From contig CAJHZI010000270.1 in assembly GCA_905160935.1 (NCBI GenBank), positions 567,001-631,000 on the forward strand: a stretch of 64,000 nt of DNA, read 5' to 3'. The notes below the pieces were generated by a model that was not told where the DNA came from, made no database searches, and saw only the letters and a list, made by a program, of their open reading frames with translations. Made by a program: the position numbers and the translations under genes. This DNA comes from Enchytraeus crypticus (Eukaryota; Annelida; Clitellata; Enchytraeida; Enchytraeidae). Positions 50,801 through 60,743 of this stretch are shown piece by piece. How positions within the stretch are numbered: position 1 is the stretch's first letter; every line of letters starts with the position of its first letter.

Positions 50801-53800
50801 AATAGTATAGCACCAGCTACTACAAATATTATCATTTATTGGGATAGTCAGCGAAGTGATTGAAGTAATGGTTGAGTCAAACATGCTGGTCACAGTAGAA
50901 TTGACCATAAGTTTAGGGCACGTTTACTGTAAAAGGCTATCGAGCAACTGCTGAAGAACGCAATGGGAAACCATCACAGATGAGCATTTCCATTAGTTAA
51001 AGGCTACAATAGGACTGGTGAAGATACTAAACCTGTTTATCGAGGGAATGCTCCTTAGTGAGTGAAATCATATTCTGACTGAAATTAATATGTTTTAGAC
51101 TGGCCATTTAGCAGAACACTTGATGTGAATAGGAGAAAATAATACTGTGGCTTCAGTTCCTATATGATAAGCTTTGCTGGGTCACATTTAATATATTGGT
51201 AGTTTACCATCCACATAAATAAAAAAGGGATGATGTCATTGACCTGAGTATGATGTATTAAATATAAATAGACATTAGGATTTTTACAACTAGTATTTAC
51301 TGAGTACAGTAAATGTACATCAACACTATGACAGCAGTGGCTAATTACTCTCAATCTACAGTAATTCAAACTGAATGCAAGAACACTTCAAAATACACTG
51401 TTAGCAGGGTACTCAGTAAACACAAAATCAGTGGATATAAGTAGCTATTAAAATAGACTACACAGAAGATTTGATGCATGTATATAAATTAGTACAAAAC
51501 AATTCAAACAGAAAGAACGACAATATAAACCTTCCACAGTCTTGAAACCCTGAAAAATTAAACTAATTTAATGAATTGTTACATACTGTGCTATTAAAAT
51601 TGAAACAAATTCTTGGCAACTACAATAATTAAATAACATATGATTAACTCAATGTGACCAGTAAAAATACGTCATTGTTTAACACAAAGTCTTGTCGGGC
51701 ACAGTTTCAATCAGTATCGAGTCCAATCATGTACCGGTTGGATGCCAGAATGAATAGCAAGTTTGCCTGAGAAGCAGAAGGCCATCGGTTAGAATTCCAA
51801 CCAGACCGCCTCAGTCAGTATCTTTTGTTATGCAGAAACAGACTTTAAACTTAACATTACAGCTTCACAGTTATCTATCGATGCTCCATGTATGTTATCT
51901 ATCAATGCTCCATGTATATATAGAAACAAGGCATATAACACTGTCTCACAAATTTTCAAAAAGCGCCTGACAGCGCCTTTTTAACTGTCCAAAATAATAT
52001 ATAGACGGGTTTAACATAAAAAAACTCCTTTACTTTATGAATTTAAAAAGTTTACAACAACTTTCAACAAATTAATTAAATGTCCTAACAATATTATTAA
52101 AAATTAATCACTTAAAACAACACAGAAACGTTCTTCTACATAATAGTCGAGTTCTTAACGTTATCACGCTTCAATCTGATTAACAGACATTAAGAACCCT
52201 AGGAGTAGACCTATATACACGTAAGTATATTAGAAAATATCAAGTAAAGAAAGCGCTGATTGATTTGAGTATAAATTCACCAATCATAGCCAGCCATGAA
52301 CAGGCTATATCATTCAGCAGCCGTACCTGAACAACCTTTGCTTGCATGGTTATGGCATTAACAAATTATTTTTTTCAACTAGCTTATATTTCGTCTAATT
52401 ATTCAGTTATTGTCCGCGAACATTTTCAAAATTTACATCATCCCCGTCATATAAAAATGGAGCATTTTTTCGTTTTCGTTTTCCTACATTTAGAATAAGT
52501 CAATAATCTGAAAGAAGAAGACAATACAAACCTGGCTCTGTATTTTAGTATTCTGCGCAATACGCTGAAGCTCTGGAGTCTCGGCCACGGCTGTGGCTTT
52601 CATCTGTGGATAGTGTCTACACAACAATTGTTAGTCTTAATATACAGACTGGAGCAAAAAAAAATCCCCTAGCGAGATCTCAATAACTTTAAGAAAACTC
52701 AAAATTTCTCTACGATAATTTGCGGAGCGTCTAGGAGAGGAATTTCTGCGTATATCCTGAAAATTTGATGAAAATCTATTGAGCAGGAAAAATATTACAG
52801 CATTTCTACGAAAAAATTGCAAAATCAGTTTTAACAAGGCTTTTTTGCCAAAAGTCTTAATAACTTGGACAAAACTCAAAATAGTTTTACAAAATTTTCA
52901 GAGCCTCCAGAGGAGGAATTTCTACACATATCTTGCAAATTTGGCGAAAATATATTCAGAAGTAACAACAATACATTGTTTCTTTTTAAATGTTAAAATC
53001 AATTTTAAAACAAAAGTACCGGACATTTTCTTCAAAATTTGGGAATTATTTTAAGATAAGAATGAATTTTAAGCATCATTTATTGGAGTAGCTAACAAGG
53101 TAGTGCAGGCTTAAACTCCACCGCTTAAGTAAACGGCCCTTTTCAGGCTCGTTATTTTCTTTAAAAAGAACGACTGACATTTCGAAAAGCCTTATTAAAA
53201 TTGCTTTTAGCACTTTTCTCGTAGAAATGCTGTAATTTTGTAACCAATGAAAACAGTTTCATCAAATTTGCAGGATATACGCAGAAATTCCTCCCCTAGA
53301 AGCTCCGAAAATTTCGTAGAGATATTATAAGTTTTCTTAAAGTTATTGAGATTTCGCTAGGGGATTATATACACAACATTTGTCATACTAATTACGATCA
53401 TTCGCCTGATCAATATAAGAAAGTGAAACTTTTACACCTCAAGCGCTCATGCAGCATGGAAAACGAGGCCGATGGGGATCCTTGTTCAGTGCCACCTTGC
53501 AATTAGTAGATAGCTGCGACCACAACTCCTGTAACTATAGGTAGGTAATGTGACGCACATTTATGCCATTAAATCGTGCCACCACAGCGCCTGTATCTAT
53601 AGGTAGGTAATGTGATGCACATGTATGCGATTAAACCGAATCGTACAGAGTACGACTGGCGACCTCGTCGTTACATTAACGAAATTCTGCTACAAATGTA
53701 CGGAAACTTCTCAGATAAGGTACAATCTCAATCTTAATTAAAAAGCATCTTATCTACTAAGTTGACGCTGAGAATTTTATAGTATCTATTAAATAATAGC

Positions 53801-56800
53801 GAAGCACAGAGTTAATTTTAGACGTAACGTTCTCACAATATTGTCCTCTGACTTATACATGTACATATAATTCACTTACGCATTGCAGTAAGGCTTCTTG
53901 TCGAAACCTTTGTAGTTCTTCATGTTCAGTGACATTCCGCACTCCCAGCATTTGAAGCACGTCTTGTGCCATATCTGCAGGTTGCCAAGAAATACAAATA
54001 TACGAACCTATATCTGATAGGGTCCTATATCTAATAGGGGTCTGTATCTAAAGGGGCCTACATCTAATAGGGTCTATATCTAATAGAGCTTATATCTAGT
54101 AAGGGTCTATATCCAATAGGGCCTATATCTAATAGGGGTCTTTATCTAATAGCGGTCTATATCTAACTAGAATAAATACATGATACACAATGTTACATAT
54201 GTATGTATGAGTATCATAGTGTATCATCTCACACTTCACAAAGAAAACCTGTGAAAATTATCTTTCAATTGACACTAAGCTCTGATTAACTTGACAATGC
54301 AGGATTCTGCTGGATTTTTGAACGATTCTGCTGGATTTACTGTTTACAAAGACATGAATTTAAGTCTAGAACCAGTCAATACATATGTTTTGAACTTACT
54401 GGCTGCACAAGTACTAACAGATTCACGCATTTATTATTTGCCGTCCAAACAATTTGGACATTGCAGTTAGTAATAATAACAAAATTTTTGGTACAGTCAA
54501 TATTGCACCTGATATTTAAATCTGTAGCTTCATGTAAATGCATGTCCCTGTTGAAGATATGCTTTCATGATAGGAAACTCTGCGCTAAACTCGGCTTTAG
54601 AAGTTTTATAGCGGTGGACGATTTTATAGTTTTTGTTACGTATCAGAGAATCATGGCCTTTCTGCGCACTATTCTATTCTAAAATTTTAATTTTAAATTA
54701 AACACAAGCCTATTCAAAAGCAAACAGTTTCACTTTCAATTCTTCCTTAGTACTCTCAAAGGTCGAAGTTCAACACTGTCCTTAAATGTATAGTACTATC
54801 AAAACATTAACCATTCAACCTACATGCAGTTATACTAAGTAATACAATTATCAGAGTTCAACAAGAGTTATCGAAAAAATGAAGAATAGGAAGGGGAGTA
54901 AGATAGGGCTGTTGCATGCTGCCATTTCTATGTAACATTTATGCAGAGGCAATGATGAAGAAAAAACTTGTAAAAGATGATATTTGCCGACGATCAAAGG
55001 TATGATTGCTCGCAGCGAAATGTGCTTACATAAAATTGTGGATGGGCTGTATTGCATTAAAGTAAGGAATGAAAATTAATACAAAGAAAACCAAATTGAT
55101 GAGAGTGTCTAGAAGAAGAGGAAGAGTCAACATAGATATAGACTGTATGAAGTTAGAACAGATAGTTTCAGATATTTAGAAACACGTTAACAGAAGGTGG
55201 CCACTGTGGAAAGGAATAAAGTCTAGACTTACTTAAGAAAAAGAGGTCTTCAGTAAGAGGAAAGAATTACTAACAAAAAGTTCAAGTTCGCAAAAAATCC
55301 ACGATGATAAAGATTATTAGGATATTGGTGAGGACCACGCTCCTGTACGGCTGTGTAACATGGACGTTAAGAAAGGAGGATATTAAAAAACTAGATGCAC
55401 TCGAAATGTGGCTATGGATAAGATCAAATGGACTGACAAAATTACGAGGGAAGAAGTGCTAAATAGAATTGGCACACGTATAATTACAGGCAATTAATAT
55501 ATATATATCATATGGAATAGGAAGCATTACTTGATTATGTACTGAGACGGGGTGGTTTAGCAAAGAAAGCATTTAAATGAAGAATGGAAGGACAAAATGT
55601 TACAGGAAGACCGCGATCGATGCTGGATGATTTAATAACTAATGCGTATGTTGATATGAAGAGAAAGTCAGAGGATAAAATATGTGGAGTTATATGCCAT
55701 GGACCTGCCAATACGCAGTGCACTAAGAGAGAGAGTGAGAGAGAGATACTGTAAGTGTCTACAAATGCTAAATACTTAGGCTATTTAATATTTAAATTAA
55801 CACTGTAAATTACAGTGTAATTTACACTGTAAACAACACTGTACACTGACTCTTCCTAACTGGTATCTAGAGATAAATTTCAATTTAATGTGCTAGTTCA
55901 AGTTAAATAGTGCACATTTCGAATATTTCTATGAAAATTGGGAGCTCGACGTCTACCACTGATTGACTAAATTCAAATGATAAGAATGAACCAATAGCAC
56001 ACAGACTTTCCACTAGAGTTTCACTCGCATTCCCTACAGTACTAAAACCTACACCATTATTGCTTCATAGGTACTGATTTTAAATTAATTCACCAGTTTG
56101 TGGAATTACATAGCATGGGTAGCACATTACACACTAGATATGAATAACAACATCTTAATTTGGAGTTAAAAGGTTATTTAAAGCTCAGTTTAACGTCATC
56201 TGCATGTCTCGAATATCAAGAGAGCATCAGTGCCTGGCTATTGGATTGTGCACTGCACGTATACATCAGTGCCTGGCTATTGGATTGTGCACTGCACGTA
56301 TACATCAGTGCCTGGCTATTGGATTGTGCACTGCACGTATACATCGGTGCCTGGCTATTGGATTGTGCACTGCACATATACATCGGGGCCTGGCTATTGG
56401 ATTGTGCACTGCACGTATACATCGGTACCTGGCTATTGGATTGTGCACTGCACGTATACATCGGGTGTTGGACATCTAATCGATGATACTACTGATTCAA
56501 TCAACGTTGTCCATCAGAGCAGCCACTGAGTTAACGTTTTATGATTTTTAAAATGGCAACTATTTTATTTAACCTTGCAGAAGCAATGATTTCAATCAAC
56601 TTCATGAACTTCCACATAGACTCACCAAGAAGAACTTCAAATAGTCTCCTCAACAACAGCCTGCTATTTTGCCTCTAAGTTACAAATTGCCCTGAAATTA
56701 GCTGAAATTAGTGTAATGCTTAGTTATGAAGCATACCAGTGAAACAGGATTTCAGTGAACCTGCAAGAAGTGAGTCGTTTGTCATATTTCAGATATTTTA

Positions 56801-59800
56801 CTATATTCACCACCTCAAGAGCATTCTACTACCCACTGTTCAATGTAGTGGGTTTAATGAGGTCACACTGTTCAATGCAGTGGGTTTTATGAGGTCACAC
56901 TGTTCAACGTACAGGATTTAATGAGGTCACACTGTACAATGCAGTGAGTCTAACAGGTCACACTGTTCAATGTAGGGAGTATAGTCAGGTCACAGTTTCA
57001 ATGTAGTTGGTTTAATCAGGTTACACTGTTCAATGTAGTTGGTTTAATCAGATCACACTATTTAATGTAGTTGGTTTAATGAGGTCACACTGTTCCATTC
57101 AGTGGGTTTTATGAAGTCACACTGTTCAATGCAGTGGGTTTTATGAGGACACACTGTTCAATTCAGTGGGTTTAATCAGCTCACACTGTTCAATACAGTG
57201 GGTTTTATGAGGTCACACTGTTCAATGCAGTGGGTTTTATGAGGTCACACTGTTCAACGTACAGGATTTAATGAGGTCACACTGTACAATGCAGTGAGTC
57301 TAACAGGTCACACTGTTCAATGTAGGGAGTATAGTCAGGTCACAGTTTCAATGTAGTTGGTTTAATCAGGTTACACTGTTCAATGTAGTTGGTTTAATCA
57401 GATCACACTATTTAATGTAGTTGGTTTAATGAGGTCACACTATTAAATGTAGTTGGTTTAATGAGGTCACACTATTTAATGTAGTGGGTTTAATCAGGTC
57501 ACACTATTTAATGTAGTTGGTTTAATCAGGTCAAACTGTTCAATGTAATGAATTTAATGAAGTAACGCTACATAATTTAGCAGACATCAGTAACTATGTG
57601 CCATACTATAGGTAGGCCCACAAACAGATCAAGCTGCAGTTTCAAGAGAGCTATAATTAGAAAGCTAATTAGCGCCTTGCGGGCCCGTCTAGCCTACAAC
57701 GCTCCATTATCAAACAGGAACCAATGCATCTAATGTGTTGAACCTTCCTTATTTCAATAGATCGTGAGCATAGGTGTATAATTATACCACATCATATATG
57801 TAGTAAACATATGCTATATGCATTGCAAAATTTTATGTGCTAAGTGCTAAATATGTTATAAGATATCATGATCTAAACAAATAGGTTGCTTTCTAGTGCA
57901 CTAAAGTTTATACATGATAATCTTTCTCACTCTCTCTCTCGCTCTCTCTCTCTTAGTGGCTACCTACTGGCAGGTCCATGACATATATTATAATGCCTCC
58001 AATCTTCTCTCTGTTTTTCCTTTTCATATCCACATATGAATGGATCTTTAAGTCATCAAACATTCCTAATTTCAGTCAGCCTCTTCTTCTCTTTCCTTAC
58101 AAACTAAGACCTCTAAGTAAACTAAGATGGTCTTTTCCTTAAGACCACTTTTAGTAAACTATCCCTAAACGCTAATATTACAACAAATATGGCATACAAT
58201 TTAGCATCGCTTTTTAAATTAATATATAAATTTATAAGCCAAGAGCTAAGGTTCAGAAAATCAAAAGCAAGAGAGTTAGCCTACTGCAGAGACATAGCAA
58301 GATTTAACATTACATGAGAGCCTCCTCATGATATATCATACCAACCTCAAAGTAAACTAAACAGTATCTAGTTGACCACATTCTAAAGTTTTACAATCAG
58401 AGATATGTATAACTCATTGATAATAATAATAATAAAGGTTTAATGTCTATTTCCTATTATAAGGATGACGTCAGGGACGTCAATGCATATCAAGGACGAA
58501 ATTGGTGATTCCATTTTTAACAGTAGATTAAAAAACTAATTTAAATCCATCAGACAAAGTGGGTCCACATTCCTTAAATGGAGTGATTAGTTTAATGAGC
58601 ACACGTGTTATAGCAATTCCGAGAGCCGAGCCAGTCAACCAACAGGTCCTCAGCACAACACAACATAAATCTCATATGTGCACAAAAATGAAAAGTCATG
58701 CTACTAAATCTAAAGTAGGCCTATATGACATTTCGGAAATTGTCCTCAAGTGAAAGAGAAAACGATACTAACCTTTTAAGTATTATATCATTATTATAAA
58801 TTATGTAGTTCACATTATAAATGTAGGATACGCTGTAGAATCCAAAATTCAACTTATGTCAAAAAATTTGACAAAGGAACTGACAATCAAATGTCTAAAA
58901 ATTCAATTGAGTCAATGGAGAGATGTAGTCAAAAATTCTTTGTGTTAGAACTAATCCTTGTATTTGCATGGATATCTATATGACTTAAAAGTGACAGCAG
59001 CTAGATATATAACTAATTAACTATAGACTTTTAAAATTATAGTGCTTCCAACAAAACAGTAGTCAATTCTCTACCTGTTATGTTCTAATTTTCTGGGAAT
59101 CAAGCCTAGACAGCCTAAGGATAACAGTTTAAGTGAGTCTTTTCAACCGAAAGTACATGAAAGCACTTCAGATGACACACTTAGCTGTTTAAAATTTATT
59201 TTAAGTTTAACAAGAAATTAGCTATAACTATACAAAAACTGATAGCACTGTGAAATATTATTCAGAAATAAACTATAATATGAAATTACTTTACAGTGAC
59301 ATGCATAAGCACGGAATCCACTAATTTCCCCAAAATTTATTTTGTAGAACCATACCAATGGGATGGTCTTTTGCTCCTCGAGCACCAGAAACAATCGATG
59401 ATGATGAAATATTCACAGGCACATTGCATTTTTTTTAAAGATATGGCCTCAGCTCTTCATATTTTTGTCTCAATTTGCGGTCCAACCTTAACCTAAAACG
59501 TCCTCCTTTCCTGCTGTTTTACAGTAAAGAAGAGGTAGGAGAAATAAAGTTACAAATTGAAGCAAAAGCAGCACATGATAGGTCAAAAGCATATAATTGC
59601 TTCCTGACTCTGTAATGTTATGTTAAAAGAGACATTCTTTCAGAAAAAAGCATACGTATTTTTACCTTTTTATAATCCTTATTAATTATAATTTAATGCT
59701 AATTTAAACATTTACTTTACAAATATAAAAATGATAACCTAATGTACATCTTAAAATATCTAAGACACCTCATTAGTTTGGCATCGTCAGAAGAATTATT

Positions 59801-60258
59801 CCAAACATTAGAGTTTGAAATGCAAATTTCAGAAACAAGATTAACTTATATGTTCTGCAAGTTACCAACTGAAACTGGCCTAACATATTAAGCAGTTAGG
59901 CAATGATAAAAAGCAGGCCATTTTCGTCAAAATAATACACTGCATTTATACATTAGAGACTAGAAAGTCATTTTCAAAGAAACATAGATCCTACACCAGT
60001 TAATTTGAGAAAAATCAAAGCTCTGATATTAGTATTTTTGAACTGACTTTGTTGTTTTGACCAGCTAATAGGCCCCTATATATAAAATATCGCACTGGCA
60101 TCAACTTCATGGTGCTCGATGTTGTCACAGAGCACGGTAGCACTGTGTTGCGCAAATTACTCAGTTAAACCTTACAAGTATCCACTCACCTTGTCAAGAC
60201 ATTTTAGTTCCTCCAGGGGATAGACTGTTTTATTGCACTTACTGCAAATTTTCGACAT
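43247..60258 (-). CDS. LASP1: LASP, LIM and SH3 domain actin-binding protein (complete, 9 exons)
   Basis: Actin-associated scaffold of the nebulin family acting at focal contacts, cell edges and sarcomeric structures. Exons in transcript order: 60190-60258, 53880-53974, 52532-52616, 49401-49578, 47944-48060, 46652-46813, 45617-45976, 44562-44599, 43247-43426. All phases match, giving 427 residues (human LASP1 261). The LIM domain is residues 5-56 with every zinc ligand present (C5, C8, H26, C29, C32, C35, C53, H56). Two nebulin repeats follow, about residues 60-130 ([20 protein letters not shown], then [20 protein letters not shown]). The linker, about 135-368, is Ser/Gln/Glu-rich and much longer than in vertebrates. 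The SH3 domain (369-427) reads [15 protein letters not shown], then [20 protein letters not shown] and YVEEIK. Confidence 0.96.
43945..44190 (-). mobile_element. SINE-B, nearly full length, in LASP intron 8
   Basis: On the - strand: GTTGTGTCCGGGTTGCTGAA, GAATTGACCAACCGTAGACT, GTCAGAAAGGGCATTCGTTT and GTGAGCACC; then the tail and (ATG)n. Closest to the copy at 1999-2250. Confidence 0.7.
44191..44561. other. LASP intron 8 sequence
   Basis: Nothing recognised. Confidence 0.4.
44562..44599 (-). CDS. LASP1: LASP exon 8 (38-base microexon)
   Basis: [12 protein letters not shown]. Acceptor AATTTGCAG, donor GGG/GTTCGT. Phase 1 in, phase 0 out, which is exactly what is needed to join exon 7 to the SH3 exon. 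Confidence 0.75.
44600..45095. other. LASP intron 7 sequence
   Basis: AT-rich; nothing recognised. Confidence 0.4.
45100..45482. repeat. tandem array, about 42-base unit, in LASP intron 7
   Basis: About nine copies built from GATGACTGACAACAGGTGAC and AGACAAACAGTTCACTACAG, with shorter hybrid units at 45320-45420. It ends about 135 bases from exon 7 and contains no exon sequence. Cys/Ser-rich frames across it are by-products. Confidence 0.9.
45617..45976 (-). CDS. LASP1: LASP exon 7 (Ser/Gln/acidic linker)
   Basis: [20 protein letters not shown], then [20 protein letters not shown] and [19 protein letters not shown]. Acceptor TTGATGTAG, donor TCAG/GTTCTC. Disordered, low-complexity linker with no vertebrate counterpart. 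Confidence 0.8.
45985..46096. repeat. 20-base array next to the LASP exon 7 acceptor
   Basis: About five copies of AATCAATCAATCATTTAATC, starting 10 bases from the acceptor. It therefore occupies the pyrimidine-tract and branch region. Confidence 0.9.
46205..46355 (-). mobile_element. SINE-C inserted in a minisatellite, LASP intron 6
   Basis: On the - strand: GAGCCAGTGACGATGTCGGT-like head and GTGAGGAAACTGACGTTAAC end. The 25-base unit of the neighbouring array (ACACTCTTTATACCAGGCTC) occurs on both sides, so the SINE landed within or beside the array. Confidence 0.65.
46356..46600. repeat. 25-base array CTATAAACACTCTTTATACC
   Basis: About nine copies of CTATAAACACTCTTTATACCAGGCT in all, one of them left of the SINE at 46175-46205. 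Confidence 0.9.
46652..46813 (-). CDS. LASP1: LASP exon 6 (linker)
   Basis: [20 protein letters not shown], then [18 protein letters not shown] and [15 protein letters not shown]. Phase 1 requires the acceptor CTAGGATAG/GCTC rather than the AG six bases earlier, which would hit a stop. Donor TCAG/GTCTCT. Confidence 0.8.
46800..47415 (-). repeat. about 60-base array of the LASP exon 6 acceptor, graded divergence
   Basis: About ten units lie upstream of exon 6. On the - strand each contains GTTGAAG...GCACGAGTTTCTAG and then AATCGGCTCTATAG, that is, the acceptor plus the first 10 or so exon bases. Units next to the exon (46810-47045) are close copies. Those beyond 47250 are barely recognisable. 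An (AAC)n tract in each unit varies in length. Confidence 0.9.
47440..47680. other. LASP intron 5 sequence
   Basis: Nothing recognised. Confidence 0.4.
47680..47885. repeat. compound microsatellite (AGAT)n and (GA)n
   Basis: GATTAGATTAG, then (GATA)n blocks, then GAGAGAAAGAGA at 47830-47880. Confidence 0.9.
47944..48060 (-). CDS. LASP1: LASP exon 5 (linker)
   Basis: [17 protein letters not shown], then [19 protein letters not shown]. Acceptor GATTGTTAG, weak donor AAGG/GTCGGT. Phase 1 in and out. Similar Ser/Thr-rich segments occur in other invertebrate LASPs. Confidence 0.75.
48061..48889. other. LASP intron 4 sequence
   Basis: AATCAATCAATC patches at 48065-48085 by the exon 5 acceptor. 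Otherwise nothing recognised. Confidence 0.45.
48890..49262 (+). mobile_element. SINE-A, full-length reference copy, LASP intron 4
   Basis: Starts CCCCGTGTTGTGCTCGGGTG, then GGACCACTGTAGAATTGGGC, GTGTACGTAAGAGGTGACTA and AGAAGCCATATTTTTCCCAA. It ends CTTGAATCTGCCACTTGGCA, then GTGCACTGAAGAGAAGA. The head resembles SINE-B; the 3' hairpin resembles LINE-A. Confidence 0.8.
49265..49412 (-). repeat. about 60-base array of the LASP exon 4 donor
   Basis: Three copies. Each carries the last 16 or so exon bases (GCCTCACTTCTTCC on the - strand) and a donor: GTAGGT at 49395-49400 (real), with GTAGAT and GTAGGT in the two intronic copies. Confidence 0.9.
49401..49578 (-). CDS. LASP1: LASP exon 4 (nebulin repeats)
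   Basis: [20 protein letters not shown], then [20 protein letters not shown]. Acceptor TTGTAAACAG, donor CCA/GTAGGT. Its 3' edge and donor are copied twice more just downstream. Confidence 0.94.
49579..50825. other. LASP intron 3 sequence
   Basis: AT-rich; no clear element. Confidence 0.4.
50830..51145 (+). mobile_element. old SINE-A copy
   Basis: Diverged relative: GAACGCAATGGGAAACCATC, then GTTAAAGGCTACAATAGG and GACTGGCCATTTAGCAGAA. Confidence 0.5.
51146..51705. other. LASP intron 3 sequence
   Basis: Nothing recognised. Confidence 0.4.
51710..51865 (+). mobile_element. tRNA-derived SINE
   Basis: AATAGCAAGTTTGCCTGAGA, then CGGTTAGAATTCCAACC as B box, then GCAGAAACAGACTTTAAACT. The 3' part resembles the SINE-C end. 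Confidence 0.45.
51866..52531. other. LASP intron 3 sequence
   Basis: AT-rich, with a 20-base doublet (TATCTATCGATGCTCCATGT) at 51873-51915. Otherwise nothing. Confidence 0.4.
52532..52616 (-). CDS. LASP1: LASP exon 3 (nebulin repeat 1)
   Basis: [20 protein letters not shown], then AQNTKIQSQ. Acceptor GTGTAG-like, donor CAG/GTTTGT. It matches the region after the LIM domain in LASP1. Confidence 0.93.
52645..53366. mobile_element. non-autonomous TIR element in LASP intron 2
   Basis: Inverted arms of more than 120 bases: AATCCCCTAGCGAGATCTCA at the left, and its inverted match ending CGCTAGGGGATT at the right. TA lies outside both ends, as for mariner/Tc1-type MITEs. The left arm is also repeated in direct orientation at about 52850-52950, so the element contains three arms. 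No transposase frame. It sits about 28 bases upstream of the LASP exon 3 acceptor. The core holds a histone-like 3' end. Confidence 0.75.
53085..53175 (+). pseudogene. possible histone gene 3' end captured in the TIR element
   Basis: GGCCCTTTTCAGGCTC at 53135-53150 is two bases from the metazoan histone mRNA 3' stem-loop (GGCCCTTTTCAGGGCC type). A purine-rich AAAAAGAACGA follows about 15 bases later, where the histone downstream element lies. Before it, GGCTTAAACTCC or CTTAAGTAA could be a decayed histone stop. The 3' stem has one mismatch and one GU pair, so it is likely decayed. Which histone it came from is unclear. Confidence 0.4.
53367..53879. other. LASP intron 2 sequence with a 61-base duplication
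   Basis: Two copies of CTATAGGTAGGTAATGTGA with flanks at 53525-53635. Otherwise nothing recognised. Confidence 0.5.
53880..53974 (-). CDS. LASP1: LASP exon 2 (LIM)
   Basis: [20 protein letters not shown], then [11 protein letters not shown]. Acceptor ATCTGCAG, donor GC/GTAAGT. Confidence 0.95.
54005..54175. repeat. 18-base array near the LASP exon 2 acceptor
   Basis: About nine copies of GGGTCTATATCTAATAG, starting about 30 bases upstream of the acceptor. It contains no exon sequence. Confidence 0.85.
54176..54875. other. LASP intron 1 sequence
   Basis: A 16-base doublet (GATTCTGCTGGATTT) at 54302-54340. Nothing else. Confidence 0.4.
54880..55750 (+). mobile_element. LINE-A 3' half, LASP intron 1
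   Basis: Reverse-transcriptase remnants in order: FADDQ (catalytic strand, near 54985), [14 protein letters not shown]-like, then [20 protein letters not shown] near 55330, then a [20 protein letters not shown]-like C-terminus, and CCATGGACCTGCCAATACGC with a (GA)n tail at 55725-55747. It has several frame breaks and is inactive. Confidence 0.8.
55751..56220. other. LASP intron 1 sequence
   Basis: A TTACAGTGTAATTTACACTG inverted patch at 55805-55845. Nothing else. Confidence 0.4.
56225..56466. repeat. 39-base array
   Basis: Six near-identical copies starting CAGTGCCTGGCTATTGGATT, then GTGCACTGCACGTATACAT. The period is a multiple of three, so several frames stay open on both strands. It is inside an intron and not coding. 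Confidence 0.93.
56800..57565. repeat. about 30-base array with higher-order duplication
   Basis: About twenty-five copies of GTTTAATGAGGTCACACTGTTCAATGTAGTGG variants. A block of about 230 bases at 56865-57090 recurs almost exactly at 57222-57450, so the array grew by copying multi-unit blocks. Confidence 0.92.
57566..57920. other. LASP intron 1 sequence
   Basis: Nothing recognised. Confidence 0.4.
57925..58165 (-). mobile_element. LINE-A 3' end
   Basis: (CT)n at 57930-57952, then CTACTGGCAGGTCCATG and the GGATCTTTAAGTCATC region, matching 16565-16760 and 18820-18980. Confidence 0.65.
58420..58545 (-). mobile_element. SINE 3' end with (TTA)n tail
   Basis: On the - strand: GACGTCATCCTTATAATAGG, then AAATAGACATTAAACC and (TTA)n, as at 26950-27022. 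Confidence 0.5.
58546..60189. other. LASP intron 1 sequence
   Basis: AT-rich; no exon or element is recognised. Confidence 0.4.
60190..60258 (-). CDS. LASP1: LASP exon 1 (first LIM zinc finger)
   Basis: [20 protein letters not shown], then LDK. Donor AAG/GTGAGT. The start is the only ATG upstream of the LIM motif, and the N-terminus matches LASP1 in length. Confidence 0.95.
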
Positions 60259-60675
60259 GATTTATACAAATTAGATCAAAATTGCGATGCGCATACGATG
60301 AATGATTCCTAAATCGAAACAAGACGTGGAAATGTCCGCCTAATAAACGAAGTTATTAGATGTAATCCTAATTTTCACTAGACATGCCTTCATTACTTCA
60401 TTACTCAACCTTCGTTTATTTATGCACAGTTAAAGATCGACAGAACTCCTAGCTTAGGCTCTCATACTTTTTGTCCATCGAATTTTTTAAATTGTACAAA
60501 ATCAACAGTTAAATGTTTAAATACCGTTTTAAATACATGTAAATTTCAAAACACATCATATTTAGTTAAAAACACATCATATTAAAATGAGCACTCGTGA
60601 TGATCGCTATATGCATTTTAATACTCATGTTTAAACAGTATATTTATTTACCACACTTTTAACTATTCAATGTTA
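60259..60675. other. upstream of the LASP start codon
   Basis: The likely LASP 5' UTR and promoter lie here, but no certain core element is seen. AT-rich. Confidence 0.35.
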
Positions 60676-60677
60676 GT

Positions 60678-60740
<63 letters not shown>
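60676..60740. repeat. (TA)n microsatellite
   Basis: Pure TA run. The mariner copy starts at its right end. Confidence 0.9.

Positions 60741-60743
<3 letters not shown>

Noticed and set aside
56160-56529. Four overlapping repeat-protein frames
   Set aside because: 39-base array within LASP intron 1; all frames stay open because of the period.
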